Shown piece after piece: positions 8,612 through 17,029 of a stretch of 23,813 bases of DNA. How positions within the stretch are numbered: position 1 is the stretch's first letter; every line of letters starts with the position of its first letter. Position numbers and translations under genes: made by a program. Source of the stretch: TMED108 sp964386795 (GTDB lineage: Bacteria > Fidelibacterota > Marinisomatia > Marinisomatales > TCS55); the NCBI GenBank assembly GCA_964386795.1, contig CAYLUE010000024.1:1-23813 (forward strand). The letters are read 5' to 3'. The notes under the pieces were generated by a model. That model was not told the origin of the DNA, did no database searches, and saw nothing but the letters and a program-made list of their open reading frames with translations.

Positions 8612-10295
8612 ATTATTATTACTGATTCCTTTATTTCTACTTACATGCTCAAAAAATAAACCTGCACATGGAAATAATGGAATGGTTGTATCAACGAGTA
8701 GACAAGCATCTCAAGTTGGAATTGATATACTCAAACAAGGCGGAAATGCTGTAGATGCTGCAGCTGCAATTGGATTTACCTTAGCAGTTACTTCTTCATC
8801 TAATGGCAATTTGGGTGGGGGCGGATTTATGGTGGCTCGATTAAATAATGCAAAAACTTTTACACTTGACTATAGAGAAATGGCGCCTCAAGCAGCGCAT
8901 AGAGATATGTTTCTTGATTCTGAAGGAAATGTTATCAAGGGTAAATCAACTCAAACTCATTTTGCTGCAGGAGTTCCAGGCTCAGTTGATGGGCTTTTAC
9001 GCGCATGGGAAGATTATGGATCAGGAAAAATTTCAATTCAAGCATTAATTGGGCCAGCAATTGATTATGCTGAAAATGGATTTAAGCTATCAAAATATGA
9101 AGCTAGACGCTTTAACAATATGAAATCATTTTTAAGCAAACATCCTGAAACAAAAAGAATATTCACTAGAAATGATAGAGAATGGAAACGTGGTGATATA
9201 TTTTACCAAAAAGACCTAGCAAAAACATTAAAACGGATTGTTGAAAAAGGTCGAGATGGTTTTTATAAGGGGAGAACTGCTGATTTGATTGTTGCAGAAA
9301 TGAATAATGTCGGAAGATGGGTGACGCTCGACGATCTGAAGCGCTACACATCAAAGTATCGAGATCCTATCTATGGAAAATTTAAGGATCTTAAGATTGT
9401 CTCTATGGGTCCTCCTAGTTCTGGTGGAATTTTACTAGTAATGATGCTAAATATGATCAATGAGATCACAATAAAAAATCCTAATATACTAGATGGTCTA
9501 ACCTTCAATTCATCAGATTATGTTCATTTAATTACTGAGATTGAACGTAGAGCATATGCTGATAGAGCAACCCACTTAGGTGATCAAGATTTCTGGCGAG
9601 TTCCAACAAAAATGCTATTATCAAAAGAATACGCAAAAACTAGAGTCAATGATATCAATCTATTCAAAGCAACGAATTCAGAAATTGTAAAAGCAAGTGA
9701 TGCTAATAATTATGAAAGTGAAGAAACAACGCATTATTCTGTAATTGATAAAGAAGGCAATGCGGTTTCCGTTACCACAACAATAAATTCTGGCTACGGG
9801 AGCGGTATTACAGTAACTGGTGCAGGTTTTATTCTAAATAATGAGATGGATGATTTTTCTAGTAAGCCTGGCGTTCCAAATATGTTTGGACTAATAGGTA
9901 ACGAAGCAAATGCAGTTGAGCCATATAAGCGCCCGTTAAGCTCTATGACCCCCACCATCATTTTAAAAGATAATGAGCCATTTCTTATTCTTGGTACGCC
10001 AGGTGGATCAACAATCATTACAACTGTTCTCCAAAATATATTAAATGTTACATTCCATAATATGACTATTAAAGAAACAGTTGACGCGCCCAGATTTCAT
10101 TCCCAATGGATGCCAGATGTGATTGATTATGAAAAAAATAGCCTTTCTAAAAGGGTTATTAGTGACCTTGAAAAAATGGGACATATACTTGAACAGCGAG
10201 GTAGGATTGGTGAGGCTAATGGTATAATGATTAACCATGATGGGTTTTGGGGTGGAGCTGATAAAAGAGGTGAAAATACCGCTATAGGATATTAA
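8601..10295 (+). CDS. ggt: Gamma-glutamyltransferase lipoprotein, second tandem copy
   Basis: Second GGT paralogue, 564 residues from the chosen start. That start gives a clean lipoprotein signal MKNKLLLLIPLFLLTC with lipobox cysteine C16. The family glycine loop NLGGGGFMV is present, the predicted nucleophile is T376 in ETTHYSV, and the oxyanion glycines are G468 and G469 in TPGGS. The lid segment from MDDF (416) to SSMTPT is full length and close to the E. coli form as I recall it, with Phe where E. coli has the lid tyrosine. The 11-bp overlap with the first copy and a good Shine-Dalgarno imply co-expression. Both copies probably act at the outer membrane or in the periplasm, perhaps on different gamma-glutamyl substrates. 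The stop codon shares bases with the convergent punA stop. Confidence 0.94.
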   Translation: MKNKLLLLIPLFLLTCSKNKPAHGNNGMVVSTSRQASQVGIDILKQGGNAVDAAAAIGFTLAVTSSSNGNLGGGGFMVARLNNAKTFTLDYREMAPQAAHRDMFLDSEGNVIKGKSTQTHFAAGVPGSVDGLLRAWEDYGSGKISIQALIGPAIDYAENGFKLSKYEARRFNNMKSFLSKHPETKRIFTRNDREWKRGDIFYQKDLAKTLKRIVEKGRDGFYKGRTADLIVAEMNNVGRWVTLDDLKRYTSKYRDPIYGKFKDLKIVSMGPPSSGGILLVMMLNMINEITIKNPNILDGLTFNSSDYVHLITEIERRAYADRATHLGDQDFWRVPTKMLLSKEYAKTRVNDINLFKATNSEIVKASDANNYESEETTHYSVIDKEGNAVSVTTTINSGYGSGITVTGAGFILNNEMDDFSSKPGVPNMFGLIGNEANAVEPYKRPLSSMTPTIILKDNEPFLILGTPGGSTIITTVLQNILNVTFHNMTIKETVDAPRFHSQWMPDVIDYEKNSLSKRVISDLEKMGHILEQRGRIGEANGIMINHDGFWGGADKRGENTAIGY

Positions 10296-11092
10296 ATATT
10301 ATTGGGAATTTCCTTAATGATTTCTATAACCAGATTAGAAAAATCTTTATCAAATTTCTTTGCATTAGTAACCACTTCTTCATGAGAAAGTGGTGTTTTA
10401 GAAATACCCGCAGCAAAGTTTGTCAAGCATGAGAGTGTTAAAGTTTTAATCCCAAGTTCAGTAGCAGTAATTATTTCGGGTACTGTGCTCATCCCAACTG
10501 CATCTCCTCCCATCCGTTGCATATTTTTAATTTCAGCTGGTGTTTCGTAAGAAGGTCCAAGTGTCCAGCAATAGGTTCCTTTATTCATTTTTAATTCTAA
10601 CTTTTCTGAACATGATTGGGCAATTTTAATAAGATTTGGATCATGGAAATTTGGTTGAGAAAAAATTTTCGGGTCATTTGGGCCATTGCGATATGTACAG
10701 TCCATATGACTATCAGCAATCATAAAATTTCCTGGCGGTAAATCCATATTCATTGATCCTGCAGAATTAGTAATAATCAAATATTTTATTCCAAGCTTTG
10801 AAAAGAGATGAATAGGAATTGTTATTTCTTCAAAAGAATACCCTTCATAATAATGAAAACGGCCTTTCGCTATAAGGACACTGCAATTATCTATTGAACC
10901 TATAGCCAGTTCACCTGGATGGCCCTTAACAGTAGTCTGAGGATAATGAGGAATAGATAAATATGGTATAGATATACTATGATTTAGCTGACTGGTAATT
11001 TTTCCTAGACCGGAGCCCAATACTACAGCAATCTCGCCGCTAAAGCTTGATTCATCAATGATTTTTTCCAACATTAAATCAAAATTAATCAT
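10292..11092 (-). CDS. punA: Purine nucleoside phosphorylase (trimeric, PNP I/MTAP family)
   Basis: Cleaves purine nucleosides with phosphate to the free base and (deoxy)ribose-1-phosphate in purine salvage. Visible family motifs are the phosphate-binding loop GSGLG (residues 26-30), VKGHPGELA with H58, GRFHYYEGY with R78, ITNSAGSMN, LGPSYETPAEI with the base-contacting Glu, GMSTVPE, and LTNFAAGI, whose Asn fits 6-oxopurine preference (guanosine/inosine) rather than methylthioadenosine. The length of 266 residues is normal. It lies one base downstream of rlmN on the same strand, so the two are probably cotranscribed. Its stop and the ggt stop share the palindrome TTAA at 10292-10295. Confidence 0.95.
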   Translation of the reverse strand: MINFDLMLEKIIDESSFSGEIAVVLGSGLGKITSQLNHSISIPYLSIPHYPQTTVKGHPGELAIGSIDNCSVLIAKGRFHYYEGYSFEEITIPIHLFSKLGIKYLIITNSAGSMNMDLPPGNFMIADSHMDCTYRNGPNDPKIFSQPNFHDPNLIKIAQSCSEKLELKMNKGTYCWTLGPSYETPAEIKNMQRMGGDAVGMSTVPEIITATELGIKTLTLSCLTNFAAGISKTPLSHEEVVTNAKKFDKDFSNLVIEIIKEIPNNI

Positions 11093-11093
11093 C

Positions 11094-12131
11094 TTAGTTG
11101 CTCACAGCTAGTTGACCGCACCCTGCATCAATATTAGTTCCTTTGCTCCATCTAACCGTTACAGTAAATGGTGCTTGTTTTAAAATATGAACAAAATTAT
11201 TTATTGATTCATCACTAGGTCTTGAAAAAACTCCGCCAATCTCATTATATGGAATTAGATTAACCTTACAGGGTATACTTTCTAATAATTTAATTAACTC
11301 ATAGGCGCATTGCTCTGAACTATTAATATCTTTTAGCAGGACATATTCAAAGGTCACAAACCTTTTTAGCTGACTATAATAATGTTTAGCAGATTGTATC
11401 AATTCCTTAATAGGGTTTTTTAATGTTAGTGGCATAATTTTTTTTCGTATTTCATCATTAGGGGCATTCAAGCTCACTGCTAATTTATAGGGTAATTTCT
11501 CATCTGCCATTTGATATATCTTTGATACTATACCTGCAGTTGATATAGTGATCCTTCTAGATCCAAGATTCATTTTTTTATTTAACATCTCCGCAGCATT
11601 GACCACGCCCCGATAATTTAAAAAAGGCTCCCCCATCCCCATAAATACTACATTAGTAATCCTAGATTTAGCTTTATGCGATAATTGCAATACTTGATCA
11701 ACTATTTCACCCGCGCTCAAATTTTGTTTAAATCCCATTGAGGCAGTTGCACAAAAGCTACAGTCTACCGCACATCCAGATTGACTTGATACACAAATCG
11801 TTGTTCTGTTTTTTTGGTACATCAAGACAGATTCTATTTTATTATTTTCCCCCGTTACAAATAAATATTTTTGGGCGGAGTCAGCATTGCTTCCAGAAGA
11901 ATCAATTTCCTTCAATGGATGCAGTTGAATTTGTGAATCAAGCTTTTTGATTAATTCCGATGGAATGTTTGTCATATCATTCCAGTGCAGTGCATATTTA
12001 TTATAGATCCAATCATTTAATTGATCCAAACGATAGGGCTCTGCATCTAGTTGATTTAGTATATCTGTAATTTCTTGATTATCTAAATCAACAAAGGATT
12101 TATCGGTATTTTTCATAGTTAATAATTTCAC
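11094..12131 (-). CDS. rlmN: Dual-specificity RNA methyltransferase RlmN
   Basis: Radical SAM enzyme that makes 2-methyladenosine at 23S rRNA A2503 and at A37 of some tRNAs. The [4Fe-4S] motif CxxxCxxC is C120-C124-C127 in GCAVDCSFC. The SAM-binding GMGEPFLNY follows, and the conserved C-terminal cysteine C338 in IDAGCGQLA corresponds to the methyl-carrying Cys355 of E. coli. The length of 345 residues is usual. The longest reading starts with GTG at 12131. An ATG at 12116 (five codons later) is an equally reasonable start; neither has a convincing Shine-Dalgarno at ideal distance. It is divergent from the moxR gene and leads a two-gene unit with punA. Confidence 0.96.
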   Translation of the reverse strand: MKLLTMKNTDKSFVDLDNQEITDILNQLDAEPYRLDQLNDWIYNKYALHWNDMTNIPSELIKKLDSQIQLHPLKEIDSSGSNADSAQKYLFVTGENNKIESVLMYQKNRTTICVSSQSGCAVDCSFCATASMGFKQNLSAGEIVDQVLQLSHKAKSRITNVVFMGMGEPFLNYRGVVNAAEMLNKKMNLGSRRITISTAGIVSKIYQMADEKLPYKLAVSLNAPNDEIRKKIMPLTLKNPIKELIQSAKHYYSQLKRFVTFEYVLLKDINSSEQCAYELIKLLESIPCKVNLIPYNEIGGVFSRPSDESINNFVHILKQAPFTVTVRWSKGTNIDAGCGQLAVSN

Positions 12132-12161
12132 TAATCAAAATAGCCTTCGCAAGACATCTCT

Positions 12162-12190
12162 TTGAATCATTAATTATGAAAATGTAATTT
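12162..12190 (+). promoter_or_regulatory. Candidate sigma-70 promoter for moxR-DUF58
   Basis: TTGAAT (12162-12167) and TAATTT (12185-12190) are 17 bp apart, in the only space between rlmN and moxR. An AGG at 12212-12214 precedes the moxR ATG. Short motifs like these arise easily in AT-rich DNA. Confidence 0.4.
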
Positions 12191-12193
12191 CAT
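12176..12193. promoter_or_regulatory. Palindrome overlapping the moxR promoter
   Basis: Inverted repeat ATGAAA-N6-TTTCAT spans the -10 element proposed for moxR. It lies in the rlmN/moxR divergent region, so it could be an operator for either side. Six-base arms in AT-rich DNA can be chance. Confidence 0.3.
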
Positions 12194-12220
12194 GCCCGTT
12201 TAAAACAATATAGGTAAGTT

Positions 12221-13201
12221 ATGACAGATCAAAAAGATATAGCGCTTTTAGAAAAACTTGGTGAAATGAAATCAAGATTTTTTGATGAGATAGGTAAAAC
12301 AATAATTGGGCAACATGATGTATTAAATCATATTTTAATTGCTCTGCTTTGCAAAGGACATACTCTGATTGTTGGTGTTCCTGGCTTGGCTAAAACCTTA
12401 ATCATTAAATCGATAGCTGAATTATTAGATATGAATTTTAACCGTATCCAATTTACTCCTGATTTAATGCCAAGTGATATCACAGGTACGGAAGTTATTG
12501 ATGAAGCAAAGTCATCAGGAAAAAGGTCATTTAGATTTTTTAAAGGTCCTATTTTTAGTAATATTATATTAGCAGATGAAATAAATAGAACGCCACCCAA
12601 AACGCAATCAGCATTACTTGAGGCTATGCAAGAGCAGCGAGTAACTACCGCTGGTAAATCTTATCAACTAGATAAACCGTTTTTTGTTTTAGCTACACAA
12701 AACCCGATTGAGCAAGAAGGAACATATCCTCTGCCAGAAGCGCAACTCGATCGCTTCATGTTTAATTTGTTAATTGATTACCCTAATCGCGAAGATGAAA
12801 TTTCAATTGTTAAAAAAACAACCGCATTACTTAATACTGAATCCAAAAAAATAATTTCTAAAAAAGAAATGCTTGAATTCCAAGATCTAGTTTTAAGAGT
12901 CCCCATGGCAGATAATGTAGTAGAGTATGCTGTTGATTTAGTTGTATCAACTCGGCCTGGTAAAAAAGCGAAGAAATTTGTGAATGAATTAATTGAATGG
13001 GGAGCAGGTCCAAGAGCTACACAGTCTTTGATTCTTGGTGCAAAAGCTCATGCAATATTAAATGGAAACCCATCAGTAAATATTGATGATGTTAAAAAAA
13101 TGGTTTTTCCTGTGCTTCGACATCGCGTGATTGCAAGCTACAGCGCTGAAGCAGAAGACGTGAGCGTTGATGAAATTCTTACAAAACTAATTAGTGAATG
13201 A
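12221..13201 (+). CDS. MoxR-family AAA+ ATPase
   Basis: MoxR ATPases act as chaperone-like activators, usually of partner proteins with von Willebrand A domains. Walker A is GVPGLAKT (residues 52-59). Walker B is IILADE with D119/E120, followed by the MoxR hallmark INRTPPKTQSALLEAMQE. Sensor 1 is ATQNP (N160), followed by QEGTYPLPEAQLDRF. A C-terminal lid domain completes the 326 residues, the normal family length. The stop overlaps the start of the DUF58 gene by 4 bp (ATGA), the standard MoxR-DUF58 pairing. The client protein or process is not revealed here. It may concern envelope integrity or stress resistance, as for other MoxR proteins. Confidence 0.94.
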   Translation: MTDQKDIALLEKLGEMKSRFFDEIGKTIIGQHDVLNHILIALLCKGHTLIVGVPGLAKTLIIKSIAELLDMNFNRIQFTPDLMPSDITGTEVIDEAKSSGKRSFRFFKGPIFSNIILADEINRTPPKTQSALLEAMQEQRVTTAGKSYQLDKPFFVLATQNPIEQEGTYPLPEAQLDRFMFNLLIDYPNREDEISIVKKTTALLNTESKKIISKKEMLEFQDLVLRVPMADNVVEYAVDLVVSTRPGKKAKKFVNELIEWGAGPRATQSLILGAKAHAILNGNPSVNIDDVKKMVFPVLRHRVIASYSAEAEDVSVDEILTKLISE

Positions 13202-14091
13202 ATAAACAAAAAAACTACCTAAGCCCTGCAATTCTAGCAAAAATTGACAATATGTCTTTAAGGGCTAAATTGGTTGTTGAAGGCTATTTAGTTGGTAGGC
13301 ACAAGAGTCCATACCATGGTTTTAGTGTTGAGTTTGCTGAACACCGCTCTTATGGTCAGGGCGACGAAATTCGACATATTGACTGGAAATTATATGGAAA
13401 AACTGATCGCTATTATATCAAACGCTTTGAAGAAGAAACAAATTTAAGAAGTTATATTCTCTTAGATACAAGTAAGTCCATGAGCTTCAAAAGTAAATCA
13501 ATTTCAAAACTGAAATATGGAACATCCTTGGCAGCTGGGCTTACCCACCTTATGACCAATCAAAAAGATGCGGTTGGCCTTATTTTATTTGATAAATCTA
13601 TTAGGAAATACATTCCCCCTAGAACCTCAAATTCTCATAAAAATATTATATTTAATTCGCTTAGTAAATGCAGGGCTGGAGATGATACAAATATTAGATC
13701 TATACTTGATGCCATGGCTGAGAGAATTAAAAAAAGGGGTTTAGTTATTCTTATTTCAGACCTACTTGATGATCCAGAAAATGTAATCAAAGGGTTGAAT
13801 CATTTTCGACATAACAAGCAAGAGGTTATCGTTTTTCATTTAATGGATAGGCAGGAATTCGATTTTAATTTCAATGAAAGAACAAGATTTAAAGATATGG
13901 AAACAGGGGAACTGATTACAACTGACCCATGGCATATTCGATCATCTTATCAGCAACAAATTAATTCATTTAAAAATAAATTTAAAAAAGAGTGTGGGAA
14001 TCAAAAGGTGGATTACGTTCCACTCTTTACTGATCAAAAATTTGATGTGGCTTTAAGTGAATATATTAGAAAACGAGGCAAATCATTCTAA
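13198..14091 (+). CDS. DUF58 domain protein, MoxR partner
   Basis: DUF58 proteins contain a vWA-like fold and are nearly always encoded next to MoxR. The typical DUF58 block YGQGDEIRHIDWKLYGKTD is at about residues 52-70. A MIDAS-type metal motif DTSKS (D90, S92, S94) follows in YILLDTSKSM. With 297 residues and no membrane helix this is the short soluble form. It is translationally coupled to moxR. Unlike many Bat/Moa loci, no vWA membrane proteins, BatD or transglutaminase genes follow: the next gene, 9 bp away, is convergent. The biochemical role is unknown beyond an inferred MoxR complex. Confidence 0.9.
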   Translation: MNKQKNYLSPAILAKIDNMSLRAKLVVEGYLVGRHKSPYHGFSVEFAEHRSYGQGDEIRHIDWKLYGKTDRYYIKRFEEETNLRSYILLDTSKSMSFKSKSISKLKYGTSLAAGLTHLMTNQKDAVGLILFDKSIRKYIPPRTSNSHKNIIFNSLSKCRAGDDTNIRSILDAMAERIKKRGLVILISDLLDDPENVIKGLNHFRHNKQEVIVFHLMDRQEFDFNFNERTRFKDMETGELITTDPWHIRSSYQQQINSFKNKFKKECGNQKVDYVPLFTDQKFDVALSEYIRKRGKSF

Positions 14092-14100
14092 ATACAAATA

Positions 14101-15171
14101 TTACCCGCCGAGCTTTTTAGCCTTTTCAAAATATTTTGTAGCTCCATCCATATCGCCCTGCTTGATCAATACTCTTGCCATCCCTTTGAAGTGATCGGGA
14201 TTATCAGGTTCCAATTCAATAAGTTCACGATAAAACTTTGATGCCCGTCTCCACTTTTCAGCATTTTCAAAAGTTTGCGCTATCCCACTTAGAGCTTCGG
14301 TATCTTCAGGGTTAAGATCGTAGGCAGAAAAAAAGTTGTCTTCTGCTTCTTCAAATTGATCTAACTGCATGTACAAAACCCCTAGATTAAAATACAGGTT
14401 TGCTTTAATGATTTTATCCTTTTCCTGCTTGATTGCAGTTTCAAACGTTTCTACTGATTTTTCCTTATCTCCATTATCATAATAGAGGGTTGCTAATTGA
14501 CGTATAGCATCAGTGCTTGACGGATCTAACTTAACAGATTTTTCAACATGAAAAAGTGCTTCTTTTTTATTACCAGTTAAAGCATAAATTTGACCAAGGG
14601 TATAATTTGATTGAAAATCTTCAGGATCCATTTCGTAGCCTTTAGTGCCGGATTCAATCGCCTTTTCAGGGGCGCCTAACTCATAATAGCAGGTTGCCAA
14701 AATCGAGTAAGTTTGTGATTTTTTTGGATCGATTTGAATTGATTCATTAAAAACTTCAATAGCATTTTCTAGAATTGATTTATCTTGTCTTTTTTTATAA
14801 TTATTAAATTTTCTCACTGCTTTATTATAGTTTTCCGCCCAATACATTTCGCGATAATTTTGAGTTACTTCTTTTACTGGTCTTCCAAGGGCTTTTCCTT
14901 CTGGATTAATTGAAACAGCATTGTTGAACATTTCATTCATCTTTGCCCATTCTTGTTTGCGGGCATGGACATGATATCCAATCTGTACCATTATCTCTGC
15001 ATTCTCGGGTTCAACTTTTAGCGCTTCAAATAAATACTGCTCAGCCTCATCCCAATTTTCATTCTGCAGCGCCATTTTTGCTGAAGTGTATTCAACTGTT
15101 GAATTGCAAGACCAAAAATTTAAGGAAATCGATAATAGTACAATTGCTAATGATGTTTTATTAATTTTCAT
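14101..15171 (-). CDS. TPR-repeat lipoprotein
   Basis: A 356-residue secreted protein. Residues 1-22 form a lipoprotein signal ending FWSC (lipobox cysteine C22). The rest is almost entirely tetratricopeptide repeats: about eight to nine 34-residue units with the usual pattern, such as WDEAEQYLFEALKVEPENAE, PEKAIESGTKGYEMDPEDF and FEEAEDNFFSAYDLNPEDTE, running to the C-terminus. TPR arrays mediate protein-protein contacts. No enzymatic domain is seen, so the role is probably that of a scaffold in an envelope complex; the partner is unknown. A GAGA precedes the ATG on the minus strand. It lies 59 bp downstream of the PfkB-type kinase gene on the same strand. Confidence 0.88.
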   Translation of the reverse strand: MKINKTSLAIVLLSISLNFWSCNSTVEYTSAKMALQNENWDEAEQYLFEALKVEPENAEIMVQIGYHVHARKQEWAKMNEMFNNAVSINPEGKALGRPVKEVTQNYREMYWAENYNKAVRKFNNYKKRQDKSILENAIEVFNESIQIDPKKSQTYSILATCYYELGAPEKAIESGTKGYEMDPEDFQSNYTLGQIYALTGNKKEALFHVEKSVKLDPSSTDAIRQLATLYYDNGDKEKSVETFETAIKQEKDKIIKANLYFNLGVLYMQLDQFEEAEDNFFSAYDLNPEDTEALSGIAQTFENAEKWRRASKFYRELIELEPDNPDHFKGMARVLIKQGDMDGATKYFEKAKKLGG

Positions 15172-15230
15172 AATGTCTCTTTTGTTTTTAAGTTTTTTCC
15201 GCTAGAAGTTATGGTCCTATAATACGGGTA

Positions 15231-16127
15231 TCAAGATTTAACAGTTTTTGATAAAAATTCTATTCTTTTGTCAATTTCATCATTTGATGCATTTTGCAAT
15301 CTTTCTGTACCAAAAGACTCAATGCATATAGAGGCCATAGCTGACGCATGCAATAGTGCAGATTGATTGGACTCTCCAGCAGAGAGGCATGCTGTAAATG
15401 CTCCAGCAAAAGCATCACCGGCTCCAGTTGGATCAATTACATCCTTCACAGGAAAGGCTCCAATTTTTAAATGTTCATTATTTGAAAAAAGCTCCGCTCC
15501 GCTACTTCCTTTTTTAATTACTACCATTTCTGGGCCTAGGTTCAATAAAGCGGAAGCTGCATCAATTAAATTTTTCTGATTTGTTAAAAGCGTTGATTCG
15601 CTTTCGTTTATTAATAAAATATTTGAGGACGATAAGACTTTCATTAAGTCTGGAAGGGTTGTTTCTATCCAAAGGTTCATGGTGTCAATTACAACTAGTG
15701 AATTAGGGTTATTATTTTGAGAGATAATAGAAAATTGTAAAGCAGGATGAATATTTGCTAATAGTATATGTGATCTATTTTTGTTTGATTCACTTAAAAT
15801 TGGGTTGAAATCTGAAAAAACACCTAAATCGGTAAAAAGCGTATCCCGATCATCCCAATTTGCATGATATTTACCACCCCATCTAAAGGTTTTGCCTTTT
15901 ACTGTTTTTAAATCTTCAACATCTTTAGCGTAAGACTGATATAAAGAATGTCCTGCTTTTGGAAAATCATCACCGATTACTCCAACTACGGCAATATCCG
16001 CATAGCGACCAGCAGATATTAGGCTATAGGTTGTTGATCCACCAACTAGATCCGATTTCTTTTCTAGTGGAGTCTCAACAGAATCAAGGGCGATAGACCC
16101 AACGATAAGAACTGTATTTTTTGCCAT
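15231..16127 (-). CDS. PfkB-family sugar/nucleoside kinase
   Basis: Ribokinase-fold kinase that phosphorylates a sugar or nucleoside hydroxyl with ATP. The N-terminal strand VLIVGSIALDSVE and the substrate loop VGGSTTYSLISAGRY are seen. PfkB signature 2, DPTGAGDAFAGAF, carries the catalytic base D238 and the anion-hole glycines. The protein is 298 residues from the ATG at 16127. A longer reading from a TTG at 16166 adds 13 residues ahead of the usual first strand and is unlikely. The substrate cannot be named from sequence: the loop residues do not clearly fit ribokinase, fructokinase or adenosine kinase. It is divergent from the metallophosphoesterase gene and upstream of the TPR lipoprotein gene. 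Confidence 0.88.
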   Translation of the reverse strand: MAKNTVLIVGSIALDSVETPLEKKSDLVGGSTTYSLISAGRYADIAVVGVIGDDFPKAGHSLYQSYAKDVEDLKTVKGKTFRWGGKYHANWDDRDTLFTDLGVFSDFNPILSESNKNRSHILLANIHPALQFSIISQNNNPNSLVVIDTMNLWIETTLPDLMKVLSSSNILLINESESTLLTNQKNLIDAASALLNLGPEMVVIKKGSSGAELFSNNEHLKIGAFPVKDVIDPTGAGDAFAGAFTACLSAGESNQSALLHASAMASICIESFGTERLQNASNDEIDKRIEFLSKTVKS

Positions 16128-16201
16128 ATGGGTTACGATATTAGTAATGAAGAAAAGCTTGCACAAGCCATAATCAAAAAAATAATATTTTCACAGACGA
16201 C

Positions 16202-16231
16202 TTGACCTAACTCTTAAAGCCTATGTATTTT
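16202..16231 (+). promoter_or_regulatory. Candidate sigma-70 promoter very close to the metallophosphoesterase start
   Basis: TTGACC (16202-16207) and TATTTT (16226-16231) are 18 bp apart in the divergent intergenic region. A start site about 7 nt after the -10 would fall next to the ATG at 16240, giving an almost leaderless mRNA. No Shine-Dalgarno precedes that ATG, which is consistent. Confidence 0.4.
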
Positions 16232-16239
16232 CACGACTC

Positions 16240-17013
16240 ATGAATTCGAAAACATATGCAATAATAACGGATGTTCATTCCAATTCTACGGCCCTGGAAA
16301 TAGCCCTGGAAAAAATAAATGATCGAGATAACGTTGATCAAATAATATTTTTGGGAGACTATTTTTCACTTGGCCCGGACCCAAACAAAATACTGGAAAT
16401 ACTCAAATCAACACCTAATTCTGTTGTGATAAGAGGAAACCATGAAAGATATTTGCTTGAAGAAATTTGGAAAGATGAAAAGCCTGAGCTTGAAGGAATG
16501 CCTCAAGATGACCCGATTTTACAAGAAATAGTAAATAATGAACAGTGGACAGCCGACCAAATTGGAGAAGAAGGCATTGCTTATTGCGGAACCATGACTA
16601 TATCTAATAGAGAAATAGTTGGGGATACTTTAGTTGAGTTTTCCCATGCTTGGTATGAGCGAGATGAAATACCCCCTACAATGGATGAGGCCTTAGCTTG
16701 GCGCGATGAAATGTCCAAATCTCACCCAAACATAGCTCAATTTATTTATGTGCATGGACACCTTCATTTACCGCGTGAAGAGTCTAAGGAAAATTTAAAA
16801 ATTTTATGTCAAGGGGCTACGGGACTACCATTTGATGAAGACCCTCGAAGCGCTGTAGCCTTTCTTACCGTTGGTGATACGTTTAACTGGGATGTTGTTA
16901 GGTTTGAATATGATTCGCAATCAATCATTGACCTTTTAGAAGAACGTCAACCTCCGTTTTATAAAAACTTACAAAATACTGTTCGATACGCTTCCATTAG
17001 AAATGATATCTAA
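16240..17013 (+). CDS. Calcineurin-like metallophosphoesterase
   Basis: A 257-residue phosphoesterase of the YfcE/ApaH-like superfamily with all metal-binding motifs: D11 and H13 in TDVHSN, D40 in FLGDYF, N67/H68 in RGNHER, H136 in FSHAWYE, and H174/H176 in GHLHLP. It should bind two metal ions and hydrolyse a phosphomono- or phosphodiester. The substrate is not evident; the family includes nucleotide pyrophosphatases, phosphodiesterases and protein phosphatases. There is no signal peptide or membrane helix, so it is cytoplasmic. It lies 16 bp before the cysteine desulfurase gene and may head that operon. Confidence 0.9.
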   Translation: MNSKTYAIITDVHSNSTALEIALEKINDRDNVDQIIFLGDYFSLGPDPNKILEILKSTPNSVVIRGNHERYLLEEIWKDEKPELEGMPQDDPILQEIVNNEQWTADQIGEEGIAYCGTMTISNREIVGDTLVEFSHAWYERDEIPPTMDEALAWRDEMSKSHPNIAQFIYVHGHLHLPREESKENLKILCQGATGLPFDEDPRSAVAFLTVGDTFNWDVVRFEYDSQSIIDLLEERQPPFYKNLQNTVRYASIRNDI

Positions 17014-17029
17014 TATCACTTTCTATTAA

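Noticed and set aside
16128..16166. TTG-initiated N-terminal extension of the PfkB-type kinase
   Set aside because: The added residues precede the normal first beta-strand and the start codon is weak; the ATG at 16127 fits the family.
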